Assembly (NCBI GenBank): GCA_028023455.1
Contig: JAQFVV010012418.1
Location: 6,813,244-6,877,243, forward strand
Source of the DNA: Epiperipatus broadwayi
Lineage: Eukaryota; Onychophora; Udeonychophora; Euonychophora; Peripatidae
Direction of reading: 5' to 3'
DNA length: 64,000 nt
Shown: positions 9,451-21,498 of the stretch, in pieces
Position numbering within the stretch: the stretch's first letter is position 1
How the letters are laid out: the number at the start of each line of letters is the position of its first letter
Notes under the pieces: model-generated
The model's database searches: none
What the model saw: the letters and a program-made list of their open reading frames with translations, nothing else
Told to the model about the DNA's origin: nothing
Program-made: the position numbers and the translations under genes

Positions 9451-12400
9451 CTCAGAATAGATGATGAAAAATATTAAACTGTGGAGATAGTATTTCTCAC
9501 AAATCTGAAAACATCCTTCCAAAACAAATTTAATATCAATAACGTGTTGGATGTGATTTTCATTCTCACAGTTAGAAATTAACTACATTTCTTAAAAATA
9601 ATAGCAGAAACATTAAATGGAGATTTAATTGTTTAAATGTTTGATCTATTTTAATTATAACAGTAGAATTAAAACTTTTTCCATTTAATATGTTATGAAT
9701 TAACAAATGTATTTTATTAAGAGTTTTAATTTGATTTTTCTATTATTACTTGAAAAAATTGATTGTGTCTTCAGTACAAGAGAAATAAATTGCAAGAATC
9801 TTGCTCAATATATATATATCCAAAATCAATATATTTTTATTTTCGTACAAAAGTCAAACTATTTTTTTTAAAAATCCTATATGTACTGATTTGAAAAACT
9901 TTAAACAACAGTTGATACTCTTTCTGGTGGAGATCAAAAATAAGATCACATTAGTGAAACTATATTTTTGTGAAACATAGATTTTTAATTCTAAAGAAAA
10001 CAAAAATTATAGGTGATGCAAATGTGTAAAAATATATTTAGAATAACAAAAGAAAAAATGGTGCCAACCCCAAATAGGTATTTACAAACAATAATGAAAT
10101 ATATATCAAAAAGAATCATATGCTTTTTCTAGTTTACAGCTGACATCTACATTATGAGCAATATTCCCTTTTCTACCATTTTATTCTAGAGCCTTTTATT
10201 ACAACCATGAATAATCAGTAGGCATGAAATAATAGTGGCAATCAAATTAGTGTCTGGCTATTAGCCTTTGTCAAAGGTTCCTTTATCTAAATAAAGTTTC
10301 TAGTTTTGTATCAAACATTATAAGTATACAAAAAATTGTAGTGTTTAAAAATATTAATTAGTTTGGACAGTAGAAAAAATTGCACATATCCATTCAGCAA
10401 CTTTGTTTCTTCTAGATTTTTCAAGCTAATAATGCCTTAAAAGTTTCAATACCATAAACTTTTTAAAGTCAAATAACCTGCTTATGCAACAGTTTGAATT
10501 TGATACTATGTTAGCAATCACATATTTTAGATATATGAATCACAATGCCTTTGACAGGAAATTAGTCTAGAAATCTCAGTGAAACCATTCACATGGTGTC
10601 CATTGATTCTTTGTGCTTATAATAGATAGTTATAGACTAGTCATAAACTGCATTACAGTTTTTAATAAAATAATGAAACAATATAAATTTATAGAAGTTA
10701 AATGAACAGTTAGAAGTAATTACAAGAGATGGAATAAAAAATTCTTATGGGTATACTAAAAGATAAATCAAGATTTGAATTGGAATAATAAGATAAAATA
10801 AACACTTTTCTGTAGTATTATGTAAAAAATTGTGTATGATAAATTCTTTTCAAAGTTGGATAGAGTAGCTGACTACTTGACTATTCTATCATTTCATAAG
10901 TATTAATAAAATATATTCTAGTCTTGATAGCTGGCATGATAATAGGGAATATTAATTCAATATTAGTTTACAATACTTGAATTACATGAAATATATTGTA
11001 GCAGTATGGAGAAACATTGGATTGAACCAGAGTGCGGTACTCATCATCATCAACCCCAAGTTAATACAAAATTTAAATATAAATTAATATAATGAGCATA
11101 AGAGAGAATTATAAGTATAAGTAACTATAAGTTCACCAACATTATAGAGTAAAAAGAATAATCATTCATCATCAAGAATGATCAAAAATAAAATCACTCA
11201 ATCTTGTGACTGGATTTGAAATTGATCTACTATAGACCAGGCCAATTATTTAGCCCTTACCAGCTAGGGGCAGATTATTTAAACAATAATTTGGATGTAC
11301 AAACTTAAGTGCTAATCCATAAGAATGTAACAATTAAAAAATAATGATGCTGAGATACTCAAACATGATGATCATCATTAATGCTGCTCTGGCCATTTAG
11401 TATCATTAATAAGTTGGCCAACTATAAACTTAATTTTTAAATAAATAATTAAAATCAAATGTGATGCGTGGACTTTAAAAGATATTTCCTTTGTGCCAAC
11501 CAGGATCATCAATTGAACATCCATAAACATAGCAGACTATTATGCATGAATCCAGCTCAGCAAAAAGCTCTATAACTTACTGTGAACAAGAGATATAATA
11601 CAAACATATAATCTTTTAAATCTAATCTATGATTGAGTAAATTCACTGGAATAATTTTAACGATGAAACATCAATTTATTAATAACAATAAAAATGAAAT
11701 TAAAGTCTGAGGAATATGATTGTACATATAAATTAAGCCTTTTGATTTTCATTAATATCAAAAAGAAATCCATTATTGCATTGTAATTTACATATATGTC
11801 GTAATAGGTTTACATAAAAATACCTATATATCAGCACACAGATGTATCTATGTAATATAAAATGAACCTATCTGAATTACCATAAAACTATATATGAAAT
11901 TCATTTTTATAATACATAATTAATGACTGATTTAACATATATGTGTGTGCACATAATAATGTGTGCACATATTGGCATTTATAAAAAAAATAAACCATAT
12001 ATTTTCTTAATACACAATCCAATGTTAAAAATATACATAAAATTCACATCTATATATAAGCATTCAGATGTGCTGTATAGTAATTTGAATTGTCATAGAC
12101 TTATAAATTCAAATTGTTTTTGTGGATACTTAAATGCAAACATCTGATGTGTGTATGTATAAAAAATAGATAGTATAAATTAAAGCTAATTAGCCTCTTT
12201 TTTATGGTAAGTAAAAGTTTTTTAAAAAATATTTACTCTTTTGACAGTCCTTCATCAAAGTTTTTCTTTTTTTTTTTCAGGTTACTCCTAATTAATTGTA
12301 AATGTCTTTAGAAACACTCCATCAAGTTTTTTTGGTTCCCTAATCTAAAAAAGATTTTTTGGAATTTTTTTTCAAAATAAAATTATCTATGAATCAATAT

Positions 12401-12503
12401 TTTGTTTTTGGACTTATAATTCAAGAAAAAATTATTAACTCGCTGAATAAAATTATTTGCTTTAAGAAAATTATAATTTAAAAATCACAATTGCCATTTT
12501 TCA
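9451..12503. other. About 3 kb without a supported gene
   Basis: AT-rich, with no exon-like or transposon-like signal that I can defend. I looked here on the minus strand for the next integrin beta exons (I-like domain MIDAS 'DLSxSM' type coding) and did not find them. Confidence 0.5.
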
Positions 12504-12905
12504 CTAAAGAAATTGTTTAAAATAACTCATTAGCTGTACTTTATATACATATGATGCAGTACCTTTATCTGTGCTTCTCTGCATATAGATAAAATAGTAT
12601 ATATATATATAAACTAATTCTTCAACAAGCTGTTGGACTTTTGGCAAGCTGGCCTCTTCTAAAACAGTAGATTGACTTATTGTCATCTTTGGAAAAGGCA
12701 TAATCTGGTAATTGTTGGCCTGCACTGAGCTCTTTCAATTTCTATACCACCTAATACACACACATATATATGCACTATGAACAACAGAAAAGCTGGATCT
12801 TGCTTTCATATAAATCCAAACTCTATCACTGCAAACTAGTAGCAGCAGCTGGACTTGCACAGTCTTGCCTTCAGTTATATCTTCAGAATCATCATTCTAT
12901 CATAA
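12504..12905 (-). pseudogene. Coding-like relic, unidentified
   Basis: On the minus strand a single frame reads DDSEDITEGKTVQVQ near 12890-12845 and continues through VWIYMKARSSFSVVHSA. After one stop it resumes as ANNYQIMPFPKMTISQSTV and EEASLPKVQQLVEEL (about 12715-12620), before running into a TA microsatellite. The composition is balanced, unlike neighbouring chance frames. It could be a decayed transposon ORF or the edge of a real exon: a cag precedes GCCAAC at 12718, and gttt follows at 12616. It does not match the integrin region expected next. I do not recognise the family. Confidence 0.3.
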
Positions 12906-13554
12906 TCTGTACAACTGTAAAGCTAAAAAACTCCCCTAATTTTTTTTTCAATTTTTTATAGTCAGTGTGGAAAAAAATACAGTAATTAAAAATAAGTTTT
13001 CCCTATCTTCACTGAAAAAAGTTAATGACACTTTTTTAATTCACATTAATCATTTCAAAAACAACCGTGTAGGACCTTTATCAAATATGTTATATAAGCT
13101 TTAATTAAAAAAGAATTTAATCTAATCAAAATAGATAGTGCAATTTTATAATTACCAATATATCTATTGTATCATAAAAACATGCTTGTTTTAATTCCAA
13201 AATCAGAATTAATAAAATATTAATTAGACCATTTCAAATGTTTAATTTATAATAAAAAAATTTAAATGAAAAATTCTTAACTGTTATTTCAGTATAATAT
13301 AGAAAATATCTACAATTTTTTATTGTCTGTATTTATTTCTACTTTTCCTTTCAATCTTTATATGTATACATGCACACACACTACTATGTTGTATGCCATG
13401 AGACACATAACCATCTCAATATCAAAAGTCCTTGAAAATATTTAATATATATTGTATATTCAAATTAAAGATTAGTATATTTTGTATAATTTGAAGTAAA
13501 TGATCATTTAGAAAAAATGTAATCAGATTAATAAATTAAATTAGAGTTTCTTAC

Positions 13555-13656
13555 CTTGATTAAAGTTTCACTGCTATGAAAAAATACAATTTTTTCTTTC
13601 TTACACCCTAGACTAATAAGGTTATTGTAGTCATCACACCGATATTCTGAATAATT
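13555..13656 (-). CDS. Integrin beta subunit, third coding exon (second half of PSI domain)
   Basis: Integrin beta subunits are single-pass membrane receptors that pair with an alpha subunit to bind matrix or cell ligands. Their N-terminal PSI domain braces the hybrid and EGF modules. This 102-nt exon has an acceptor with a T-rich tract (ttgtttgtttag) and a consensus donor (aag|gtaagaaa), and is phase 0 at both ends. Its 34 codons begin NYSEYRCDDYNNLISLGC. The 'RCDD....L...GC' pattern is the hallmark of the PSI second half, supplying cysteines 6 and 7. The remainder, KKEKIVFFHSSETLIK, corresponds to the variable linker before the hybrid/I-like region. The preceding exon (26586-26677) ends in phase 0, so the two join cleanly to give CAWCSQK then NYSEYRC. 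A second AG 8 nt downstream would break the frame. The next exon was not found. Confidence 0.9.
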
Positions 13657-14784
13657 CTAAACAAACAAATAAATATAAATTGTGATAGTTGAGAATAAAG
13701 ATCCAATGTTATTTATTAAAAACCATCATTATTTTATGATTATGTAATATTTTAAAATACTGAGAATATCAATATCTAATTAACTATCTTCATGCATGTG
13801 TGTTACTTAACATCTTTTCACCCTCAATATGTTTCTCCAATTAACATATGCAGTATATATTGCTAATTGCTTATCATGGATTTTCTAACTATAGAAAAAA
13901 AGACAGATCAAAAGATAAATGAAAAAATTAAAGATGAGTTTCTGATGACTGAATTGAAAGTATGTTAACATATAATATAGAAATGAGTTTAACTACATAT
14001 TTTATAAAGATTTTAACAATTGCAATGTAATTATAATTCTTCATTGGTTTCTATTCTAAGACATATTCTCCTAATGAAAGCACTTTTTTTATAGATTGTT
14101 TCAAGATAATCCTTATAACATAAATTAAGTTTGATTTTCCTGCCCAATCATAAAATACTTTCATATACTCAGTCCATTAAAAGATGTGCCAATAATTTAT
14201 TAAAATATAATCACATCCTGAAAAATGGAAAAATATACTAAGTGGTTTTATCATCTTGTCATTATATTTTCAAAATCTTATGGTTCCATTCCTAAATTTC
14301 ATTTTGTCCATGCTGTGTTACATCAATAGATGATTAATGTTTCACATAAATTATAATTTGACAAAATGGATCCTCTATACAACTAGTTTAGTGGAGGTAA
14401 TATAGATAAAATTTCTTATTCTTTAATTTGTTAAATGCATCAGCAGCATGTTAATGATTGCAATGCATTTCAACATTTAAATCCATTTTCTATATAAATA
14501 TCTACAAAGATATTTAAGTTTTTTTACATTCTAAGGTTAATAAACATCCAAACTAAAGATTGTGGAACATTTTTCTGTTATCACTAGATAGTACAGCACC
14601 AAGTTTTTTAAACATAAATAAATAAGCAAGAGTAATTACAAATTATATTCAAAATATTAAGTTAATTCTGTAGTTGATTATCAAGATTAGGCAATAACCA
14701 GAATACTGAAAATTCACAAACCATTACATAATTACCCTTTCTTTATGCTTATACAAATTGTTTAAAATATCAGCGTCAATTTTT

Positions 14785-15025
14785 TTCACTCAATGGTGAC
14801 ATCTAATGCAAGTTCTAATAACCAATAGTTGATAGAAGACTGGGAATTATAATCTCTATTAAGTGTTTTCCCATTTAATACCTCCCTTCTAGTTTCTAGC
14901 TAAGAGCTTTGGAACTGCAGCAGTGCAACTACATCTTTGGACCTAATGCATTATCTCTCCAAAACATATCTTTTACTTTTTTTGCTTAATTACAAAGCAA
15001 TCAGCCCAACTGAAAACACTAATGT
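14785..15025 (-). repeat. R1 dispersed repeat copy
   Basis: Read on the minus strand it carries the R1 hallmarks: a segment like ggagagataatgcattagg, then ccaaagatgtagttgcact, a ctagaaactag-type block and, at the end, gaacttgcattagatgtcac. The same order occurs on the plus strand at 18065-18430, and in more diverged form at 44955-45640. No open frame. It is probably a non-autonomous element; the class is undetermined. Confidence 0.55.
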
Positions 15026-16659
15026 TTTTAATACAAAATAATTTGTATTAAAACTATTTCAATATTTGTATTGTAATGATCAGCTTTTCACTGTAGGCTA
15101 ACAATATTCAACACCAGAAAGTGCCACTATACTCTTGTGTCTTCTTGAGTTTTACTGGTGAGGATATGAAACTATAAACAGTGACATAGCTCCATATCAT
15201 TACTGATAGCTATCTTTAATATCACGTCACATTTTCTAGAAATATCAATTGGCAAAAGTAGACAACAGTAAATAAATGCTAAGATTGATCTAATAACAAA
15301 TTAAACAACTTTATTAATAGTTCTCATTATAATACAGCTAAATTTAAATTGACCTACTTTAGTTAATATGAACACTCATAAAATCTTACATTAATAATTC
15401 AGTATTACCACTAAAGACTATTTATCACCTCAATAGTAACAATGACTATCTAATTCTTTTATCTTGATATATATTAACTAAATTAAGGTATACACATTTA
15501 TTTTTCTATTAATTTAAAAGAATAGGCAATGACAAAACAAAAACAAAGTTAGATTTAAATATTCACAATGCAAAGGCAATTGTAAAATCATCTTTATACA
15601 ATATGCATTTGATCCTATGTCACATTAAAAGTAAACTCACATAATAAATGTCTTAACAACCACAATTATAAATTAAATCAAATTCACAGTAAGAGATGTC
15701 TCTCTAAACGTGGAATAAAATCACAGTTATCTGCAAATGATAACACACAGAATCAAATTCAATTGGGAAATTATATTATAAAGTGGCAAATAACATATAC
15801 AGAATTCCAAGAATGGCAGATAAAATATCTACAGGATTGCTATATAAAATACAGACACATATATATTCTAATCTTCAATTTCAGATGCATGTGGGAAATA
15901 AACAACTAAAACCATAAATTGCATGCTTCTTGAAGTTCTCCGTAAAGAAGATTCAGCCTATCAAACTACATATATGTGTACATGTGCATACCAGCTTTGG
16001 TTCACACATAACTAGATTCTATTCATTTATAAATACATCATTAAATAACTTAAATTTAAATAGCTTCAGAGATACGAGTTTTATTAATTAAATCTCGATT
16101 CTTTTAAAAAAATTAAACAAAACCTTTCTTATTTTAAAACTCTTTAAGAGAAAGATCCATGATGCAAAATTAATTTTTTCCTTTTTTTTATCTTGAGCAT
16201 CCAAAAGGGGCAAACTATTTTACAAAACTAAATTTAAAAGAAAGTTAATGAAAATTTTAAGTAACGTCTACATTTTTAAATACTCAAGAGTATATCATGA
16301 TATATATGTCAAATATTCTAAAAACTAAATACAGTATTGTAAAGCATAAATGTCAGAACTAAGTAAACATTGAAAGATAAATACAAGAGATACACAAAAT
16401 CACATAAATTAAATTATAAATTGATGGTCATATATAGGTATTATTGACTTGTGGTAAGTAGAGTTTTTTTAAACTTTGTTATTCGGTTCATAAAGTAAAT
16501 AAATTTATTACCTTAAGTCTAAGATATGGCCAAGAAAAGATGATTTCTGTATAAAGATAGAATCACATTTACATATATACATTTTGACTTTGAACAAATG
16601 GAGAAGAGCTCTTTCTATAGTTCAGTAGTGAGATATACTGCAGCTACTTTTAAAAATAT

Positions 16660-17409
16660 TTCATTACCATTAAATTTTCATATTTCCTGGTAGAGATTGT
16701 CTTAAAATTTGTTCACTTTGACTGCTGAGATGTGCATCTGTTTCAGCTGTGATATAATATATGTTGGCACACAAGCAATTGAAGTTAGACATCTTGATTA
16801 TGGCATCCTTGCTCGGAATGAAATTGTTTAGTGGCAGTTAGAAGTCTTTGCTGATTAATTCAACTGCTTCCTTGTAATTCATGGTTCACAATCAAAGACC
16901 AAAAGACAGACAAAATTATTTTTTGAGTCTGACCATTTATATAGTTACCAATTTTGCCAAAACATTCTTCTGATATAATTAAAGAAGTCAATTCACCACA
17001 TTTACAAAATTCCTTAAATAAGTAAACAATATATTTACAGATAACAACTATCTTAATCCCTAAATAATATGTTCAATTGAAATTTTAAAACATTTCAGGA
17101 ATATGAAACAAAGCTTAATAAAAGAAATCAATTTTTAAAGAATTGCTCTTAGATTGATTCTATTCCAAAGTCAATCTCACTAGAAGAGTAACCCAACACA
17201 GATATCAGTACAATAGGACTAAAACTAATGTTAAAGTTTGATTTATTTTCTTTGAGCATAAAACAAAGCATAGCCTTATATTTGAACCCACCTCCACTAG
17301 CATTGTCTGCTCTGAGAGAAATGATGAGAAATGCAAAATCAAAGAGGCTTTGCACATCAGTATAATACAAACACCATAAATAAGACAGGATCCTGCATTC
17401 CCCTTTCAA
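16660..17409 (-). other. Two coding-like minus-strand stretches, unidentified
   Basis: Minus-strand frames here are longer and more balanced than their surroundings. One is an open frame of 86 codons at 17409-17149 containing SLRADNASGGGFKYKAMLC. The other runs at about 16880-16690: it reads NYKEAVELISKDF, then a stop, then LPLNNFIPSKDAIIKMSNF and TAETDAHLSSQSEQILRQS. I recognise neither. Their position inside the integrin PSI intron and the internal stop favour decayed transposon coding sequence over real exons. Confidence 0.25.
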
Positions 17410-17761
17410 AAAAGTGGATTATGTAAATTAATTTATTTACATTTTATAATCAAGGCTCTGTAAATCTCCACTTCTATAAATCATGTAATTCTCTTGAACT
17501 GTTGTTGCCATGATTATGACTAGCAATTAGTTAAAAATATACTCAGCATATTATGTCAATAGAAGTTAGCATAGTATGTTAAAACTAATAAATAAGCTTT
17601 CCTTAGTATACACAACATACGTGTTTATTATAGGATTTAAATTAATTAATTAAATTTTTAAAACTAAATTTAAAATTATTATTTTAATCACATATATCTT
17701 TATTGATGCATATGTGTGCTTTAATAGAAATAGAAATTTAATAAAAAATTAAGTCTAATTT

Positions 17762-17960
17762 GTGAAATCTGAACCCAACTTATAATTGCTAAATACTTTT
17801 ATTTTTTAACTTTGAATCTGGGAGCAATGCCACTGAATCTTTGAATTTAATGCACCATCTCTCCAGAACACCTTTTACCTTTTTGCTTACTTATAAAGCA
17901 ATCGGACCAATTGAAAATACTCCAAAATAATCATACACATCTGAAATCAGATCAGTATTT
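17762..17960 (-). repeat. R1 repeat, partial copy
   Basis: It shares with 14880-15020 the plus-strand order: a CACTGAATCTTTGAATTTAAT-type block, then TGCACCATCTCTCCA, CTTTTTGCTTA and AAAGCAATC. It lies head to head with the plus-oriented R1 copy at 18065-18430. Confidence 0.5.
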
Positions 17961-18064
17961 ATATATTGTGGTGTCTTTGGTTTTTAATACCCATAAATAC
18001 TTTTACCCTTGATCTAGGATAGCTATTAAACTACTAAAAACATTATACGATCACCTTTTATTTT

Positions 18065-18430
18065 CTTAGCCACAGAATAAAGGTGATTATGGTTATTAAA
18101 AAACTCGCAAGATCTCAAAATATATAGATAAAGAACTGCTTTCAGATCTGTATGATTATGAAGACAAATTAGCTTGGATTGAAAACAATTTGAATTGATA
18201 GCCTTATAATTAAGTAAAAAGGTAAAAAATAGGTGTTGGAGAGGTGGTGCATTAGATCCAAAGATCTAAGTGCACTGCTTCCAAAAGACCACTCTGATGA
18301 AATAATAAGCAGAAACTAGTCTGGAGATATTGGATGGGAAGATACTGGATAGAGATTGTGATGCATATCCCTCTAACATCTATTGATTACTAGAACTTGC
18401 ACTAGATGTCACTATTATGTGGAAAAAGAA
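18065..18430 (+). repeat. R1 dispersed repeat, best plus-strand copy
   Basis: It begins near cacagaataaaggtgattat and passes through ttggattgaaaacaatttg, ggtgcattagatccaaag, gcagaaactagtctggaga and tgattactagaacttgcac, ending near agatgtcactattatgtgg. The same order recurs at 44955-45300 and 45390-45640 on the plus strand and reversed at 14785-15025. It has no coding capacity and no obvious terminal inverted repeats. Confidence 0.6.
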
Positions 18431-18539
18431 TTTTTTTATTATTTCCGAATTTTTGTTACTGTTTTAATACTGAAATCTAGGATTAAAAAAATGTAGTTGT
18501 TTTTACTTTTTATTATTTCAAATTAAAATCTTATTAAAG

Positions 18540-19215
18540 CACATCTTGATGCCTATTTCCTGGAGCTATCTATAAACTGTTAAAAAATGACTGTTGTAAA
18601 AATGTAAAGCACAGACAAAAATATCATCAATCTTTCTCTAACACCAACTTTATTTAAATATTTCAAATAACTTTCCCTCTCATATCATAATGCAATATAA
18701 AAGTAACTACAGAATCAGCATTCACAGAAGTTTGTCATCTCCACCATAAGTAAAGTAGTCTTTATCATTGCAATTGTACTTTTTATCTTCATCAGCATAT
18801 TAACAATCATTTAACCACTCCAGATAAATTCAAAAACTTTACTCTTTAAAAATAGATATCCATTTATTGATTTATCATTGGATTGATAGATGGATTAGCT
18901 ATCATCTTTTTGCCATTAAACAGAAATATAAAATTCAAGAAAATTTGATCACTAATTAGCTTCAAACACTTCCACAAACCTTTCTGATTAATTGAGTTAA
19001 ATGCCTTAACCATATTGATAAAAAAAACGATATATAAAATCACTGTTTTTGTATTTTCTTAGAAATAAAACCATGTCTGCAACTCTTCTTGGTTCTCAAA
19101 TCACACTAAATTTTTATAATTACTTTATATCCGAAAGCAACCTATTTAATAATATTCTTGAAAATATTTTATCTGTAGAAGGGGTAACAAAGATATTTCC
19201 TGATAATTGCTACAG
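18540..19215 (-). pseudogene. LINE reverse transcriptase relic
   Basis: Read from 19215 downward, the minus strand encodes a broken RT. SRILLNRLLSDI (about 19170-19127) corresponds to the conserved 'ILxNRL' segment. Next come an arginine-rich RRVADM piece and INMVKAFNSINQKGLWKCLK (19020-18963), which is the palm A motif region (usual core 'DLxKAFDSVNR..LW'). Further on is LFNGKKMIA. A diverged stretch toward 18600 matches the usual 'RLxxKTKV..D' area before the catalytic YADD, which is not preserved. The key aspartates are altered or shifted. The style matches the CR1/L2-like LINE ORF2s that are widespread in animals, and it may be the same lineage as the endonuclease relic at 57522-57940. 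Confidence 0.65.
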
Positions 19216-19309
19216 CGTTTCTATTCCCCCCCCCCTTTTTTTTTTTTATTGTAACAACATATGCATTCTTAAAGATTTGTGATGATGGTGTTTTAGCTGT
19301 ATTTTAATA

Positions 19310-19746
19310 TTGGATTATTTCCATCATCTAATATGAGTATTGAATGTCTTTAGAAAAATTAAACTTTAAATATTTCAAATACATTCAACTGTTAATATAT
19401 GCACAATGTTTCGAGAGTATTATTCTCCCCTCTTCTACAGGTGTTGCTGGCCTGACCAGTGACAATACTAGCATGGGCGGGATGGCTCAGTTGGTTAGAG
19501 TGTTACCTTAAAACTCAATACCTCAAGAATCTAAGGGTCCAGGTTCGAATCCCATGCTAATATTGTCATTTGTCAGGCCAGCAATTCCTGAAGAAATGAG
19601 GAGAATAATACCTCTTGAAACATTGTGCATTTACTAACCTGTCTGATGTGCTATTACTAGCAGTTGAATGTATTTGAACTATTTAAATAAAGTTAAATTT
19701 TTCTAAAGGTATTCAATACTCATATTAGATGATGGAAATAGTCCAA
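19310..19746. mobile_element. Palindromic MITE with a tRNA-like core and TA target duplication
   Basis: The element is a nearly complete palindrome. Arms of about 160-190 bp start TTGGA(T/C)TATTTCCATC on each end and converge, with only a few indels, on a central tRNA-like sequence. The outer ends are flanked by TA on both sides, the signature of Tc1/mariner-type insertion. Conserved arm blocks include catctaatatgagtattgaa, caaatacattcaactg, gcacaatgttt, gctggcctga and the innermost gacaatactagcatggg. The right arm carries about 25 extra bases near 19636-19662. No transposase ORF. Mobilisation by a mariner-family transposase is inferred from the TA alone. Confidence 0.75.
19471..19557 (+). 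other. tRNA-like core with perfect A and B boxes
   Basis: GCATGGG (19471-19477) pairs with CCCATGC (19551-19557) as a 7-bp acceptor-type stem, which is also the innermost part of the palindrome arms. The A box TGGCTCAGTTGG (19483-19494) and the B box GGTTCGAATCC (19542-19552) match the pol III consensus exactly. The T stem is poor and the anticodon region is not a clean stem-loop, so it is not a functional tRNA gene. It could still be a pol III promoter. The internal boxes are much better conserved than would be expected by chance. Confidence 0.6.
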
Positions 19747-20867
19747 TATACAAATACAACATATGCATATTTGTAATCAGATTGGAACAACTTTACAATA
19801 CACACAATCCTAAAAAAAAAATAAACTCATAACTTTGAAACTAATTTATCAACACCATATTTCAAAACTTCTCTAGATATTCCATTAGGACATATAACTT
19901 TTCTTTAATTAAAATTATAAAAACTGTCTTTATCAAGATTTCTTTCTAAATCTAAATGAGTCAGTAAGATAAATATATCATTAAAATAAATCATTTGAAT
20001 TCTTTATCATTACACAAAAAGAGATCAAAATATTCTCATTTGTTTTGCAATATTAAAGAGTCAATCACTGACATGTAATATTATATTACCATTTTTTTTT
20101 TCGATACAATAAAAATATATAAAGTGAATGATTGTCTTCACTGAAAAGTTGATCAAACAATCACTTTTAAAAAGACTTTTTACTAGTTATTAAAACTTAT
20201 TAGGAGCGGCAGTTTTTTCTAAAAATGAACAATAACTTTTTAGCAATATGAGTCGAATGAGATTTATTTTTTAATACAATTATTATTTAATCTTGGATCA
20301 CAATAATCTATGATCTGTCCAACAATATGAACCTTCAGTGATTATGTTACAACACTTTCTTTTGCATACTAACTACAACCATGGCATCATCCATAATGTG
20401 GTATGATTTGATCTTGGGTTTTTTTGACAATTTTTTTGCCTAAACAATATTTACAACAATTAAGTCGTATCTTGTGCAAAATTTAATAACAACAAATCAT
20501 TTAAATTCACAGAGTCAATACTGCTATTTTCAATAATTTTTGGTATCATTTTTATCATTCTGCTAACACACACACATTAAGGTCTACAAAAAACTAAATT
20601 CAATCTTTTATTTGCAACTGTTTTATAGAAGTAAAAAGTTTCCAAATATTTTCAATACATAAAAGTCTTGTAACTAGTAATAAAATACTCATTATAAGAT
20701 TGAAAAAAGACTCTGGTTAAGAGAGGTCTCCCAGTAATATGAATATTTTAACAAATGGGAAAGATCTTCAACTCTATATCTAGTATTCACTATATACCAT
20801 ATATGTGCATAAAGAAGGATCCTTGAATCAGAAATTATAATAGTATAACAGCTGAAAAGATCATGCA

Positions 20868-21060
20868 AAAAATTTTTTTTTCTCTTCATTGTATTTAAAA
20901 AATAAGTATTACAAATAGAATTTATTAATAATGTAATGCTTTTATAAAAGTAAATTTTTTATACAAAATTTTTTTTCTCTTCATTATATTTAAAAATAAG
21001 TATTATAAATAGAATTTACTACTAATGTAATTCTTTGTAAAAGTCAACTTATTGCTTATA
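20868..21060. repeat. Direct duplication, period 95 bp
   Basis: The block around tctcttcattgtatttaaaa at 20881 recurs at 20976 with the same following sequence (aataagtatta.aaatagaattta). Two tandem copies, diverged by a few substitutions. Confidence 0.7.
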
Positions 21061-21259
21061 AAAGAATTACATTATAATTTATAAATCAATTATTACTTTC
21101 TATTTTTATTTTTTCATTTTTTAAATTTATGTAATTTTTTCCTATTATATGCATAATAGATTTATTTACATTATTTTAAAATATATACACACATTTACAT
21201 ATATATAATATTTTATATATACTTCTTCCTTCTTCTTCAGTAATTTTGCTTATTCATAT

Positions 21260-21472
21260 ACAACAATAGATCTTATTAAATAATCATAGTCTTCTTACAC
21301 CTTTAAGCAAATAATTTTTATTAATATAAAATGGTGGAAAGGAAACAGTAGGGCAATAGATTGAGATCTGAAAAAGATTGCCAGAAACAGTCGAAACTGC
21401 TATTATATTAATAAAAATTATTTGCTTAAAGATATAAGAAGATTGTGATTATTTAATAAGATATATTGTTGT
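21260..21472. repeat. Palindrome with a Penelope/ribozyme-like loop
   Basis: Arms of about 70 bp (21260-21335 and 21403-21472) are inverted copies containing tcttattaaataatca and aagcaaataatttttatta. The loop reads CTGAAAAAGATTGCC..AAACAGTCGAAAC. A CTGA..GAAAC pairing of this kind is typical of terminal repeats in Penelope-like elements, where degenerate hammerhead ribozymes have been described. The canonical CUGANGA core is not intact here, so ribozyme activity is only a possibility. It lies directly upstream of an RTE 3' end. Confidence 0.5.
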
Positions 21473-21498
21473 ATATAATATATATTGTTGTAAATAAT

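Noticed and set aside
13555-13648. Alternative acceptor 8 nt inside the third integrin exon (tattcag)
   Set aside because: It would shift the frame relative to the preceding exon, which ends in phase 0. The upstream tttgtttag acceptor keeps NYSEYRC in frame.
17149-17409. Minus-strand 86-codon frame with SGGGF as an integrin I-like domain piece
   Set aside because: It lies upstream of the second PSI exon, where no I-like exon can be. The surrounding residues do not match the domain, and phases would not fit.
19471-19557. Functional tRNA gene
   Set aside because: A and B boxes and the acceptor stem are good, but the T stem pairs poorly and there is no clean anticodon arm. It is the core of a repeat.
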